Shown here: positions 25,540 through 34,551 of the stretch, one piece after another
Layout of the letters: each line of letters opens with the position of its first letter
How positions within the stretch are numbered: the first letter of the stretch is position 1
Assembly: GCA_023953845.1 (NCBI GenBank)
Contig: JAMLJC010000001.1
Location: 186,001 to 250,000, forward strand
Length of the DNA: 64,000 nucleotides
Reading direction: 5' to 3'
Source of the DNA: Rhizobiaceae bacterium
GTDB taxonomy: Bacteria; Pseudomonadota; Alphaproteobacteria; Rhizobiales; Rhizobiaceae
The notes under the pieces: model-generated
Seen by the model: the letters and a program-made list of their open reading frames with translations, nothing else
Databases searched by the model: none
Told to the model about the DNA's origin: nothing
Made by a program: the position numbers and the translations under genes

Positions 25540-27573
25540 ATGAAGAGAATTCTCGCAACGGCGGCCTTGTCGGTGTCCGCCTTGGCCATTTCGGCCGGCG
25601 CTTCATTTGCCGACTACACGCTGAACATCCTGCACATCAACGACTGGCACAGCCGTATTGAATCGAACAACAAGTTCGAATCGACCTGCTCCGCCGAGGA
25701 GGAAGGCAAGGGCGAGTGCATAGGCGGCGCCGCGCGTCTGATCACCGCGATCAATCAGGAACGCGAGAAGCTGAAGGACCAGAACGTCATCCTGCTCAAC
25801 GCTGGCGACAACTTCCAGGGTTCCCTGTTCTACACGACCTATAAGGGCAAGGCCGAGGGCGAGTTCCTCAACCAGATGAAGTTCGACGCCATGGCGCTCG
25901 GCAACCACGAGTTCGACGATGGCGAGGAGGCGCTGGTTCCGTTCATCGAGCAGGCGCAGTTTCCGATTCTCGGCGTCAACATCAAGCCCAACAACCAGTC
26001 CAAGGCGAACGGCAAGATCAAGCCGTCGGTCGTTCTTGAGATCGGCGGCCAGAAGATCGGCATCGTCGGCGCGGTTACGACCGAAACGCCGGACATCGCT
26101 TCCCCCGGTCCCAACATCCAGATCGAGGACGACGTCGCCAACATCGCCGCCGAGGTGAAGAAGCTAGCCGGCGAGGGCGTCGACAAGATCATCGCGCTGA
26201 CCCATGTCGGCTATCCGCGCGACATGGAAATGATCGCCAGGATTCCCGGCGTCGACGTCGTGGTGGGCGGCCACACCCACACGCTGCTTTCGAACACCGA
26301 CGACAAGGCCGCCGGCCCGTACCCGACCATGATCGACAACCCGCTCGGCTACAAGGTGCCGGTCGTCCAGGCTGCGTCCTATTCAAAGGTGCTCGGCGCG
26401 CTTCAGGTGACGTTCAGCGACATCGGGATCGTCAAGGAAGCCAAGGGCGACCCGATTTCGCTCGACAAGTCGGTGACGCCTGATGAAAACGTGCTCAAGC
26501 GTATCGCCGAGCTCGGCGCGCCGATCGATGATCTGAAGAAGCAGGAAGTCGGCGAGACCGCAGCTCCGATCGACGGCAGCCGCGAAAGCTGCCGGGCTCG
26601 CGAATGCGAGATGGGCAACCTCGTTTCGGACGCCGTTTTGGACCGCACCAAGGGCCAGGGCGTCACCATCGTCGTTTCGAACGGCGGCGGCCTGCGCGCG
26701 TCCATCGACCAGGGCAAGGTGACCATGGGCGAGGTGCTGACGGTGCTGCCGTTCCAGAACACGGTCGCGACGTTCCAGATCACCGGCGCCGATCTTGTCG
26801 CCGGACTGGAAAACGGCGTCAGCCAGCTCGAAGACGGCGCCGGCCGTTTCGCGCAGGTCGCCGGCTTGAAGTACAGCTTCGACAAGTCGGTCGCGCCCAA
26901 TGAGGGCCGCGTCAAGGACGTGCAGGTTCAGGAGGGCGGCAACTGGGTGCCGATCGATCCGGCCAAGCTCTACACCGTCGCCACCAACAACTATGTGCGC
27001 GGCGGCGGCGACGGCTACAAGGTTTTCGCGGAAAAGGCGCAGAACGCCTATGACTTCGGCCCCGGACTGGAACAGGTCGTCGCGGACTACCTGAAGGCCA
27101 ACAGCCCGTATACGCCGAAGCTCGAAGGCCGCATCACGGAGATCGCGCAGGCCGCTCCCGCCGAGCCGGCCCCTGCTGAAAATCCGCCGGCCGAAACGAC
27201 GACACCGCCGGCCGAGGCAACCCCGCCCGCGGTGACGACCCCCGAACTGCCGGCCGGCTCGAACGACATCGCGAACACGCCGCCGACGATCGCGCCGGAA
27301 CCCGCTCCCGCGCCGGCCGAACCGGCTCCCGCCCCCGCCGAACCTGCTCCGGCACCAGCGGAGCCGGCACCCGCGCCGGCCGAGCCCGCACCGGCGCAGC
27401 CTGCGACGCAGGACCGCGAGCACGTCGTCGTCGCCGGCGACAATTTCTGGGATCTCGCCGAGCAGTATTACGGCGACGGCGAGAAATGGCACCTGATCCA
27501 GGACGCCAACGCCGACTACAAGCCGCGTTTCATTCCCGTCGGCGCGACCTTGAAGATCCCGGCTGCGAACTGA
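25540..27573 (+). CDS. 5'-nucleotidase/UDP-sugar hydrolase family metallophosphatase with C-terminal LysM
   Basis: A 677-residue exported phosphoesterase. A signal peptide (MKRILATAALSVSALAISAG) ends near SFA/DYTLN. The metallophosphatase domain carries LHINDWHSRIE, NAGDNFQGS, ALGNHEFDDG and VVGGHTHT, the dimetal ligands of UshA-type enzymes. The 5'-nucleotidase C domain holds NGGGLRASIDQG and the VATNNYVRGGGDGYK substrate loop. A Pro/Ala/Glu linker follows with heptad PAPAEPA repeats (27300-27405), then a LysM domain (EHVVVAGDNFWDLAEQYYG ... IPVGATLKIP) that should bind peptidoglycan. It hydrolyses nucleotides or UDP-sugars in the periplasm for salvage. The LysM fusion is not typical of UshA. 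The start at 25540 is set by the signal peptide. Confidence 0.9.
   Translation: MKRILATAALSVSALAISAGASFADYTLNILHINDWHSRIESNNKFESTCSAEEEGKGECIGGAARLITAINQEREKLKDQNVILLNAGDNFQGSLFYTTYKGKAEGEFLNQMKFDAMALGNHEFDDGEEALVPFIEQAQFPILGVNIKPNNQSKANGKIKPSVVLEIGGQKIGIVGAVTTETPDIASPGPNIQIEDDVANIAAEVKKLAGEGVDKIIALTHVGYPRDMEMIARIPGVDVVVGGHTHTLLSNTDDKAAGPYPTMIDNPLGYKVPVVQAASYSKVLGALQVTFSDIGIVKEAKGDPISLDKSVTPDENVLKRIAELGAPIDDLKKQEVGETAAPIDGSRESCRARECEMGNLVSDAVLDRTKGQGVTIVVSNGGGLRASIDQGKVTMGEVLTVLPFQNTVATFQITGADLVAGLENGVSQLEDGAGRFAQVAGLKYSFDKSVAPNEGRVKDVQVQEGGNWVPIDPAKLYTVATNNYVRGGGDGYKVFAEKAQNAYDFGPGLEQVVADYLKANSPYTPKLEGRITEIAQAAPAEPAPAENPPAETTTPPAEATPPAVTTPELPAGSNDIANTPPTIAPEPAPAPAEPAPAPAEPAPAPAEPAPAPAEPAPAQPATQDREHVVVAGDNFWDLAEQYYGDGEKWHLIQDANADYKPRFIPVGATLKIPAAN
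27300..27405 (+). repeat. 21-bp tandem repeat encoding PAPAEPA heptads
   Basis: About four to five imperfect 21-base units within the nucleotidase linker. Units differ at third codon positions, so the repeat is old rather than freshly expanded. It probably forms an extended Pro/Ala rod between the enzyme and the LysM domain. Confidence 0.75.
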
Positions 27574-27593
27574 TCGCGCCGAAACCGATGTAG

Positions 27594-27625
27594 CGCCCGT
27601 CCGGTGGTTCCGGACGGGCGTTTCA
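27594..27625 (+). terminator. rho-independent terminator after the nucleotidase gene
   Basis: A perfect 11-bp stem (CGCCCGTCCGG / CCGGACGGGCG) closes on a 5-base loop TGGTT and is followed by TTTC. It is 21 bases past the stop codon. This is one of the cleanest terminators in the window. Confidence 0.85.
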
Positions 27626-27751
27626 TTCGGCGAACCGGCTCTTGCGCCTGCGGCCAGACGCGACATTGTCTTGGATGCATTCTCGATTAGATGACTGCGT
27701 CACGATAAGCGCGCGGGAGTCCACCGCAACCGCATTGCGCCGGAGAGAGAG

Positions 27752-28804
27752 ATGAACGATCCAGCTCGCGCGAGCGACGCCAGAAACACGACGCCGGGCA
27801 GCCTCTCCACCGGCCATCCGCCCAGGATCGGGGTACTGCTTGTCAATCTCGGTACGCCGGACGGCACGGATTACCGTTCGATGAGGCGCTATCTGGCCGA
27901 ATTCCTATCCGACCGGCGCGTCATCGAGACCTCGCCTCTCAAATGGTACCCGATCCTCTACGGCATCGTGCTCAACGTACGCCCGCAAAAATCCGGCGCG
28001 AACTACGAGAAGATCTGGAACCGTGAGAAAAACGAATCGCCGCTGCGCACATTCACGCGCAGCCAGAGCGAGAAACTGACGGCTGCGCTTGCCGATCTGC
28101 CGAACGTGGTGGTGGAATGGGGCATGCGCTACGGCAATCCTTCGACCGCCGGGGCTCTGGACAATCTCATCGCAAAGGGCTGTCGCCGTATCCTCGCTTT
28201 TCCGCTCTATCCGCAATATTCCGCTACGACGACCGCCACGGCGAACGACAAGCTGTTCGAGGCGTTGATGGCGCTGCGCGACCAGCCGGCCATTCGCACC
28301 GTGCCGCACTATCATGACGAGGATGTCTATATCGACGCGCTGGCCGCCTCGATCGAAAGACACCTTGCCACCCTCGACTTCGAGCCGGAAGTCGTGCTCG
28401 CTTCCTATCACGGCCTGCCCGTCTCCTATGCGCGGAAGGGAGACCCCTATCCCGAACATTGCATGGCCACGTCGCGCCTGCTGCGCGAAAGGCTGGGCTG
28501 GAGCGAGAAAAGGCTGCTGACCACCTTCCAGTCGCGCTTCGGTTCGGAGGAATGGCTCCAGCCCTACACGGACAAGACGGTCGAGCGGCTGGCCGGCGAA
28601 GGCGTGAAATCGATCGCCATCGTCAATCCCGGTTTCTCCTCCGATTGCATCGAGACGCTGGAAGAGATCGACGGCGAGGTGCGCGAGATTTTCATGCACG
28701 CCGGCGGCAGGAACTTCGCCCATATTCCCTGCCTGAACGACAGCGCCGAGGGTATGCAGGTCATCGAAACTTTGGTCCGCCGCGAGTTGCAGGGCTGGAT
28801 TTAG
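27752..28804 (+). CDS. hemH: ferrochelatase
   Basis: A 350-residue enzyme inserting Fe(II) into protoporphyrin IX, the last step of heme synthesis. Family blocks: GVLLVNLGTPDGTDYRSMRRYLAEFLSD-type start, VEWGMRYGNPS, FPLYPQYSATTTAT (the conserved region around the substrate cleft), SYHGLPVSYARKGDPY with the metal His, TFQSRFGSEEWLQPYTD, and NPGFSSDCIETLEEI with the conserved Glu. Length is normal. It has a short N-terminal extension, and the ATG at 27752 follows GAGAGAG. It is preceded by a strong terminator, so it has its own promoter. The FAD oxidoreductase gene follows after 67 bases. Confidence 0.95.
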   Translation: MNDPARASDARNTTPGSLSTGHPPRIGVLLVNLGTPDGTDYRSMRRYLAEFLSDRRVIETSPLKWYPILYGIVLNVRPQKSGANYEKIWNREKNESPLRTFTRSQSEKLTAALADLPNVVVEWGMRYGNPSTAGALDNLIAKGCRRILAFPLYPQYSATTTATANDKLFEALMALRDQPAIRTVPHYHDEDVYIDALAASIERHLATLDFEPEVVLASYHGLPVSYARKGDPYPEHCMATSRLLRERLGWSEKRLLTTFQSRFGSEEWLQPYTDKTVERLAGEGVKSIAIVNPGFSSDCIETLEEIDGEVREIFMHAGGRNFAHIPCLNDSAEGMQVIETLVRRELQGWI

Positions 28805-28871
28805 GCAACGCGGCCTTTCCCGGAACTCTGCTCGCGTCGGCGCGTTTGGACGCGGTGACGAGGGGCCTGCC

Positions 28872-30074
28872 ATGCAACGCAAACTGGATCTGCGAACCGG
28901 ACGTCCTGTCTGGACAGCCTATCGCGCGCCCGCCGTGCCGACCGGGCGGCTGGCTCGCGACGTCAGCACGGATGTTCTCGTCGTCGGCATGGGTATCGGC
29001 GGCGCGCTGCTGGCGGATTCGCTTACCGCCGCCGGCCTCGATGTCGTTCTCATCGATCGGCGGGGCGCGATGAAGGGCTCGACGCCGGCCACCACTGCCT
29101 TGATCCAGTTCGAGATCGACCAGCCGCTGTCCGTTCTCTCGAAGAAGATCGGACGCGCCAAGGCGGAGCGTGCCTGGCGGCGCTCGCGGCTGGCGCTCGC
29201 TTCGCTGAAGGCACGGATCGAGGATCGCCGCATCGCCTGCAACATGGCGGAGCGCCCGTCGCTCTACCTCGCTGGCAGCGAACTCGGCCCGCGCGCGCTG
29301 GAGGCGGAAGGCGAAGCACGACGCGCTGCCGGCCTCGCCGCGACGTTCCTTCCACGTGCCGCCATGCGCGAAACCTACCGCATCGATCGCGCCGCCATCC
29401 GCAGCCAGGGCAATATCACGCTCGACCCGCGTCGGCTGACGGCGGGTCTCCTGCTTGCGGCGCGCGAGCGCGGCGCACGCTTTTTCGCCCCGGTAGAGGC
29501 GAAGGACTTCGTGGCGCGCAAGGACGGCGTGGACGTGACCACCGACACCGGCCACATCATCGGGGCGAAGCACGTCATTCTCGCCACCGGCTACGAAGTG
29601 ATGGACTTCGTGCCGCATGCGCCGCACAGGATCATCTCGACATGGGCCATCGCCACCCGGCCGCAGAAACCCGCGCTCTGGCCTGAACGCGCGCTGATCT
29701 GGGAGGCTTCCGATCCTTATCTCTACCTTCGTGCTACCGATGATGGACGCGTCATCTGCGGCGGCGAGGACGAGGAATTCGAGGACGAGGAGAAGCGGGA
29801 CGCACTCATCGGGGAAAAATCGGCGCGCATAGCGGAAAAGCTGAAGGCGCTCCTGCCCGACCTCGACACGCGTCCGGATTTTACCTGGACAGGATCGTTC
29901 GGCACGACGACCACCGGCCTGCCTTTCATCGGCGCCCTGCCAAATCGTCCGCGCATCTTCGCGGTGATGGGCTATGGCGGCAACGGCATCACCTATGCCG
30001 AGATTGCCGCCGGACTGGTGACAACCGCCATTCTGGGCGGCAGGGACCCCGATACCGATCTCTTCGCTTTCTGA
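28872..30074 (+). CDS. FAD-dependent oxidoreductase (DAO family)
   Basis: A 400-residue flavoprotein of the D-amino-acid oxidase/glycine oxidase group. The dinucleotide fold DVLVVGMGIGGALLADSL is at residues 34-51. Then GSTPATTALIQFE, a C-terminal half with ATDDGRVICGGEDEEF, and the FAD C-terminal block GLPFIGALPNRPRIFAVMGYGGNGIT-type region (about 350-375). Such enzymes oxidise amino or imino compounds to imines, passing electrons to O2 or a quinone. The leading LDLRTGRPVWTAYRAP is characteristic of a rhizobial subgroup of unknown substrate. It follows hemH on the same strand; co-transcription is possible but unproven. Confidence 0.85.
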   Translation: MQRKLDLRTGRPVWTAYRAPAVPTGRLARDVSTDVLVVGMGIGGALLADSLTAAGLDVVLIDRRGAMKGSTPATTALIQFEIDQPLSVLSKKIGRAKAERAWRRSRLALASLKARIEDRRIACNMAERPSLYLAGSELGPRALEAEGEARRAAGLAATFLPRAAMRETYRIDRAAIRSQGNITLDPRRLTAGLLLAARERGARFFAPVEAKDFVARKDGVDVTTDTGHIIGAKHVILATGYEVMDFVPHAPHRIISTWAIATRPQKPALWPERALIWEASDPYLYLRATDDGRVICGGEDEEFEDEEKRDALIGEKSARIAEKLKALLPDLDTRPDFTWTGSFGTTTTGLPFIGALPNRPRIFAVMGYGGNGITYAEIAAGLVTTAILGGRDPDTDLFAF

Positions 30075-30178
30075 CCCCGAACGATTGTAACGCGCTCCAA
30101 ACACACATAAGTCTTTTTCGGGCTTATCAGTGCGCGCGGCGCGCCCACAGGGTCTGGCACTGGTCGAGGGAGGCTTGC

Positions 30179-31126
30179 ATGCCGTTCAGCGGTTTCGACA
30201 TCATCATTCCGGTTCTGATCGTTCTCGTCCTGCTCGTGATCTTCATGGGCGTCAGGACCGTCCCGCAGGGTTACAACTACACCGTTGAACGCTTTGGCCG
30301 TTACACCAAGACGCTTTCCCCCGGCCTCAACATCATCATCCCTTTCATCGACCGCGTCGGCGCGAAGATGAACATGATGGAGCAGGTGCTCGACGTCCCG
30401 ACGCAGGAGGTCATCACCAAGGACAACGCCATCGTCTCGGTGGACGGCGTCGCCTTCTATCAGGTACTCAACGCGCCGCAGGCGGCCTATCAGGTCTCCG
30501 GCCTCCAGAACGCCATCCTCAACCTGACGATGACGAACATCCGTTCGGTCATGGGTTCGATGGACCTCGACGAGCTTCTGTCGAACCGCGACGCCATCAA
30601 CGAACGCCTGCTGCGCATCGTCGACGAGGCGGCTCATGTCTGGGGCATCAAGGTCACGCGCGTCGAGATCAAGGACATCAACCCGCCGGCAAATCTGGTC
30701 GAATCGATGGCCCGCCAGATGATGGCGGAACGCAATAAGCGCGCTCAGATTCTTGAGGCAGAGGGTCTGAAGCAGGCGCAGGTGCTGGAGGCGGAGGGCC
30801 GCAAGGAAGCCGCCTTCCGCGATGCCGAGGCGCGCGAGCGCGCGGCCGAAGCCGAGGCCCGCGCCACGCAGGTCGTGTCGGAGGCCATCGCCAAGGGCGA
30901 CGTGCAGGCGATCAACTACTTCGTGGCGCAGAGATACACCGAGGCGCTGGCCAAGATGGCTTCGGCCAACAACAGCAAGGTCGTGCTGATGCCGCTGGAA
31001 GCCTCGTCGCTGATCGGCTCGCTAAGCGGCATCGGCGCCATCGCGAAGGAAGTGTTCGGCGATGGCGGCACGACCTCGGTCCGGCCGTCCGGATCGCGTC
31101 CGCCGCGCATCGGCACGGAAAGCTGA
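30179..31126 (+). CDS. SPFH/band 7 (stomatin-like, QmcA) membrane protein
   Basis: A 315-residue protein with one N-terminal transmembrane span (IIIPVLIVLVLLVIFMGV, residues ~8-25). A band 7/SPFH domain follows (VPQGYNYTVERFGRYTKTLSPGLN at the start, then ITKDNAIVSVDGVAFYQV). A long Ala/Glu-rich helical tail (about 175-250) would drive oligomer formation. Family members build ring-like scaffolds in the inner membrane and often associate with the FtsH protease or with NfeD partners. The NfeD gene 24 bases downstream supports that pairing. The length is normal for QmcA. Confidence 0.9.
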   Translation: MPFSGFDIIIPVLIVLVLLVIFMGVRTVPQGYNYTVERFGRYTKTLSPGLNIIIPFIDRVGAKMNMMEQVLDVPTQEVITKDNAIVSVDGVAFYQVLNAPQAAYQVSGLQNAILNLTMTNIRSVMGSMDLDELLSNRDAINERLLRIVDEAAHVWGIKVTRVEIKDINPPANLVESMARQMMAERNKRAQILEAEGLKQAQVLEAEGRKEAAFRDAEARERAAEAEARATQVVSEAIAKGDVQAINYFVAQRYTEALAKMASANNSKVVLMPLEASSLIGSLSGIGAIAKEVFGDGGTTSVRPSGSRPPRIGTES

Positions 31127-31150
31127 CGGATCGGCTGAAGGATTGCTGCC

Positions 31151-31573
31151 ATGCTTGAGCGCATCTTCCTGGAACTCGGTCCCTGGACCTGGATGGTGCT
31201 GGGCTTCATCCTGCTTGCGCTGGAGATCGTCGTTCCCGGCATCTTCCTTCTGTGGATCGGCATCGCCGCGATCCTGACCGGCACGCTCTCCCTCCAGCTA
31301 TGGGGCTGGGAATTCTGGACGTGGCACGTGCAGGTGCTGGTCTTTCTCGCTCTGGCGCTTGCATCGGCATATATCGGCAAACGCGTCGCCGGCTCGGAAA
31401 AGACGCAATCCGACCAGCCGCTTCTCAACCGCCGCAGCGCGCAGCTTCTTGGTCGAACGGCGACACTGTCCGAGCCGATCCGGGAGGGTCGCGGCCGCAT
31501 CCAGCTCGGCGACACGCTTTGGCGCGTCTCGGGCCCGGACCTGCCGGTCGGCACGCGTGTCCGCGTGGTGTAG
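31151..31573 (+). CDS. NfeD family membrane protein, apparently truncated by an in-frame TAG
   Basis: A 140-residue protein. Three hydrophobic spans cover residues ~10-85, followed by a short OB-fold domain (AQLLGRTATLSEPIREGRGR, LGDTLWRVSGPDLPVGTRVRVV). NfeD proteins sit beside SPFH partners and modulate membrane microdomain assembly. The frame ends at TAG (31571-31573), but the same frame continues for 13 sense codons to a TGA at 31613-31615 and reads VADSDLELVVEPV, which looks like the final strand of the family's OB fold. This suggests that a recent nonsense change (or a sequencing error) removed the last strand. Confidence in the family is high; the true end is uncertain. Confidence 0.85.
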   Translation: MLERIFLELGPWTWMVLGFILLALEIVVPGIFLLWIGIAAILTGTLSLQLWGWEFWTWHVQVLVFLALALASAYIGKRVAGSEKTQSDQPLLNRRSAQLLGRTATLSEPIREGRGRIQLGDTLWRVSGPDLPVGTRVRVV

Positions 31574-31621
31574 GTCGCGGACAGCGATCTGGAACTGGTC
31601 GTCGAGCCGGTCTGAGCCGTT

Positions 31622-32620
31622 TCAGACTGCGCCTAGCCGCAGGAAATCGTGGAAGTGGACGATGCCCACCGGGCGGTTGTCCTCGGTCACCACCAGCGCG
31701 CTGATGCGGTATTCGTCCAGCATGGCCACCGCCTTGCCGGCCAGCGTGTCCGGCGAGACCGTCTTGGGCGTGGTCGTCATCACGTCGTCGACGATGATGT
31801 CGCGCAGGTCGCGATGAAGATTGCGCGCGACATCGCCGTCCGTGATGATGCCTGCCAGCGTCCCGTCATCTTCCAGCACGCAGACACAACCCACCTTCTT
31901 CTTCGATAACGTCATCACCGCCTCGGGCATTCTGGCGCCTCGCAACGCGGTCGGGATCTGATCTCCGGTGCGCATGATCTCGGACACATGCGTGAGGTGC
32001 GCGCCGAGCTGGCCGCCGGGATGGAAGGTGCGAAAGTGATCCGGCGTGAAGCCGCGCTGTTCCAGCAGCGCAACCGCCAGCGCATCGCCGATGACGAGTT
32101 GCAGGAGCGTCGACGTCGTCGGGGCCAACCCGTGCGGACATGCCTCCTGCACGCGCGGCAGCAGGAGCACGGCGGTCGCCTCGCGCGCCAGCGTCGAGGT
32201 CTCGCCGGCCGTGATGGCGATCAGCGGAATGCTGAAGCGTCGCGCATAGGCGACGATGCCCTTCAGCTCCGACGTCTCCCCCGACCACGACATGGCGATG
32301 ATCGCATCGTCCCTGCCGATCATGCCGAGATCACCGTGATTGGCTTCGGCCGGATGCACGAAGAAGGCCGGCGTTCCGGTCGAGGCGAGCGTGGCGGCGA
32401 GCTTCGAGCCGATGTGTCCGCTCTTGCCGACGCCGGTGACGATGACCCGGCCGCCGACGCCCGCAAGCAGGTCCACAGCCTGCGCGAAAGGTTCGGAAAG
32501 GCCGTTTTCGAGCGCTGCCGCGAGGGCGGCGACCCCCGCCTGCTCGGTTGCGACGGTTCGCATCGCCGACTCGATCGCGGCATCCCTGCCGCCGGAACTG
32601 GTCGCCAAACGGGCTCTCAT
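31622..32620 (-). CDS. kdsD: KpsF/GutQ-type D-arabinose-5-phosphate isomerase
   Basis: A 332-residue enzyme interconverting ribulose-5-phosphate and arabinose-5-phosphate for Kdo and lipopolysaccharide synthesis. It has an N-terminal SIS domain (GRVIVTGVGKSGHIGSKLAATLASTG-type block near residues 57-82, HGDLGMIGRDDAIIAMSWSG, and the conserved PHGLAPTTSTLLQLVIGDA). Two CBS motifs follow (TLSKKKVGCVCVLEDDGTLAGIITDGD and DEYRISALVVTEDNRPVGIVHFHD, given as region names). It is convergent with the nfeD gene. The start codon at 32620 lies about 150 bases from the divergent outer-membrane barrel gene. Confidence 0.93.
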   Translation of the reverse strand: MRARLATSSGGRDAAIESAMRTVATEQAGVAALAAALENGLSEPFAQAVDLLAGVGGRVIVTGVGKSGHIGSKLAATLASTGTPAFFVHPAEANHGDLGMIGRDDAIIAMSWSGETSELKGIVAYARRFSIPLIAITAGETSTLAREATAVLLLPRVQEACPHGLAPTTSTLLQLVIGDALAVALLEQRGFTPDHFRTFHPGGQLGAHLTHVSEIMRTGDQIPTALRGARMPEAVMTLSKKKVGCVCVLEDDGTLAGIITDGDVARNLHRDLRDIIVDDVMTTTPKTVSPDTLAGKAVAMLDEYRISALVVTEDNRPVGIVHFHDFLRLGAV

Positions 32621-32705
32621 GCGCTGCGCTTACTCCTTGGCGTGTCCGCTGTCTAACGGAGATTTGCCGCGTACGACGTGCTTCGCACCGCCGCTCAACG
32701 CTTGG

Positions 32706-32713
32706 TTAACCAT
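32706..32713. promoter_or_regulatory. CtrA half-site TTAACCAT
   Basis: An exact match to the alphaproteobacterial CtrA half-site, about 60 bases before the start of the outer-membrane barrel gene and in the shared divergent promoter with kdsD. Only a weak second half (GATT) follows at the expected 7-base spacing, so this is suggestive only. Confidence 0.3.
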
Positions 32714-32771
32714 CCCGATTTACGGTTCGGTAACGCTGGCGCAACTGCGCCGGGAGACGTTCAGGGTGCAA

Positions 32772-34538
32772 ATGTCAAAGGTCGGCCGGCTCGCCAGCCC
32801 GGGAATATCGCGGTCACGGCTGCGCATGTCGTGCGCGGCGGCCGCACTGCTGGCCGTCATGGGGCCCTGGCACGCATTGGCGCAGGATCGCGACGCCCTG
32901 CGTGGTGAAGTGCCTGAGTCCGAGATCAACGATGAATTGCTGCGCCGCCAGCAGCTCCGCGATACGCGGCAGGCGACAGGCGCTGCTGCGGCGCAGGCCC
33001 GGACGCAGTCGGCGCCCGCTGCCGCGCCTCCCTACCGGCCCGTAAGCGAAGGCGCGGTTCCGGATGCGGAGGAGGAGCAGGGAGAGCGCGACGGGAGCAT
33101 TTTCGGCGATGCGCAAACCCGGTCCGACAGTCTGGACGAGGAACGTCCGCAGTCAGGTCGTGCCACATCCGCTGCCCGCCGCCGTGCCGCCGACCGCATC
33201 GCGGGACCCCGCGCGCCGGACACGACCGGATCGACGCGACGCACCACGGCCAGCGAAGAGCCGGCCGAGGACGCAGAGGACAGCGACGACACCGAGGACG
33301 GTATCGAGCCTGTCGGAACGGTGGACAGCGAGACCGACCTCCGCATCGATCCTCGCGCCGAGCGAGTCGGAGCCATCGAAGGGCTGGACCGGCCCGAGGA
33401 GGAAAACCCGTACGCGCCGCTCGGTTTGAGGGTCGGCACGTTCAATCTCTATTCGACGCTCGAACAGGGCCTCAACTGGACGTCGAACGCCAACTATTCC
33501 GAAAATGCCCGGTCCGCATTGCGTTCGGAGACCTCGCTGCGGTTTCGTGCTGAGTCCGACTGGGCACGGCATTCGGCCCGCATGGAAGCCTTTGGCACGC
33601 TGCGCGAGACGATCGACGGCGCCCAGGTCGACGACAATGACGCAGGTTTCGACGGCGAACTGCGCCTCGATATCACGGACGAGTTACGCGCGATCGGCAC
33701 GCTGAACTACGCCATCCGGCCGGAAGACGCCTCGTCGCCCGTCGTCATCGAAGACGCCGTGTCGCGCCCGATCCGCCAGACGCTGGAGGGCACGGCGGGC
33801 CTGGAGAAGGATCTCGGCAAGCTCCGCTTCGGCATCACCGGAGGACTGGTCAGCGATACCTATGGCGATGCCGATCTCGCCAATGGCGACGTTCTTTCCC
33901 AGAAGGAGCGGGACTCCCTGCTGGCGACCGTCAAGCTGCGGACCGGCTACGAGATCTCACCGGCCCTGACTCCCTTCGCAGAGCTGGAGGTCGGGCGGCG
34001 CGAGTATGACGTCACCACGGATTCCGCCGGATTCCACCGGTCGTCAGATCGTCTGGCCCTGCGTGCCGGCGTGGAACTCGACATGGGCGAGAAGCTGCGC
34101 GGCGAGATCGCGGCCGGTTGGCTGCGCGAGCGGCCCGATGATGATCGCCTGAGCGACATCTCCACTCCCACCCTCGATGCCAATCTGCGCTGGTCGCCGG
34201 AACGCGGCACCGATGTTACGCTGTTCGGGTCAACCACGGTCGAAACGACGGACACGCCGGACCAGAGCGGTTCCCTGCTCTATACGGGCCGGCTGAGCGT
34301 CGACCGTCAAATCCGCGCCAACCTTACGGGCAACGCTTCGCTGGGCGCGGCATGGCGCGACTATGTCGGGTCCGACGGCCACGATCTCACGCTCAGCGCC
34401 GAGGTGGGACTCACCTGGTGGCTCAACCGCTATCTCGGCATCACCGGCCGCGCCCGCCACGAGCAGCTTGAAAGCAACCTGGAGGGGCGCGACGTGAAAA
34501 CCGACACGGTATTCCTCGGCGTGCGACTGCAGCGCTGA
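32772..34538 (+). CDS. outer membrane beta-barrel protein
   Basis: A 588-residue exported protein. The signal peptide is in MSKVGRLASPGISRSRLRMS followed by CAAAALLAVMGPWHALA/Q. A ~170-residue acidic, disordered region with Arg/Glu/Asp repeats follows. From about residue 220 come alternating amphipathic strands (LRVGTFNLYSTLEQGLNWTS, SLRFRAESDWARHSARMEAF and so on) ending FLGVRLQR, the pattern of a putative beta-barrel porin 2 / OMB group. It probably forms an outer-membrane barrel; the function is unknown. The ATG at 32772 is preferred; a GTG 6 bases earlier is in frame. It is convergent with galU, with 13 bases between stop codons. Confidence 0.75.
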   Translation: MSKVGRLASPGISRSRLRMSCAAAALLAVMGPWHALAQDRDALRGEVPESEINDELLRRQQLRDTRQATGAAAAQARTQSAPAAAPPYRPVSEGAVPDAEEEQGERDGSIFGDAQTRSDSLDEERPQSGRATSAARRRAADRIAGPRAPDTTGSTRRTTASEEPAEDAEDSDDTEDGIEPVGTVDSETDLRIDPRAERVGAIEGLDRPEEENPYAPLGLRVGTFNLYSTLEQGLNWTSNANYSENARSALRSETSLRFRAESDWARHSARMEAFGTLRETIDGAQVDDNDAGFDGELRLDITDELRAIGTLNYAIRPEDASSPVVIEDAVSRPIRQTLEGTAGLEKDLGKLRFGITGGLVSDTYGDADLANGDVLSQKERDSLLATVKLRTGYEISPALTPFAELEVGRREYDVTTDSAGFHRSSDRLALRAGVELDMGEKLRGEIAAGWLRERPDDDRLSDISTPTLDANLRWSPERGTDVTLFGSTTVETTDTPDQSGSLLYTGRLSVDRQIRANLTGNASLGAAWRDYVGSDGHDLTLSAEVGLTWWLNRYLGITGRARHEQLESNLEGRDVKTDTVFLGVRLQR

Positions 34539-34551
34539 ACAGGTCGCCGGC

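Noticed and set aside
31571..31573. TAG in nfeD read as pyrrolysine, given an MttB homologue in the window
   Set aside because: The MttB homologue has no in-frame TAG, no pyl genes are present, and NfeD is not a pyrrolysine protein. A nonsense change or error is simpler.
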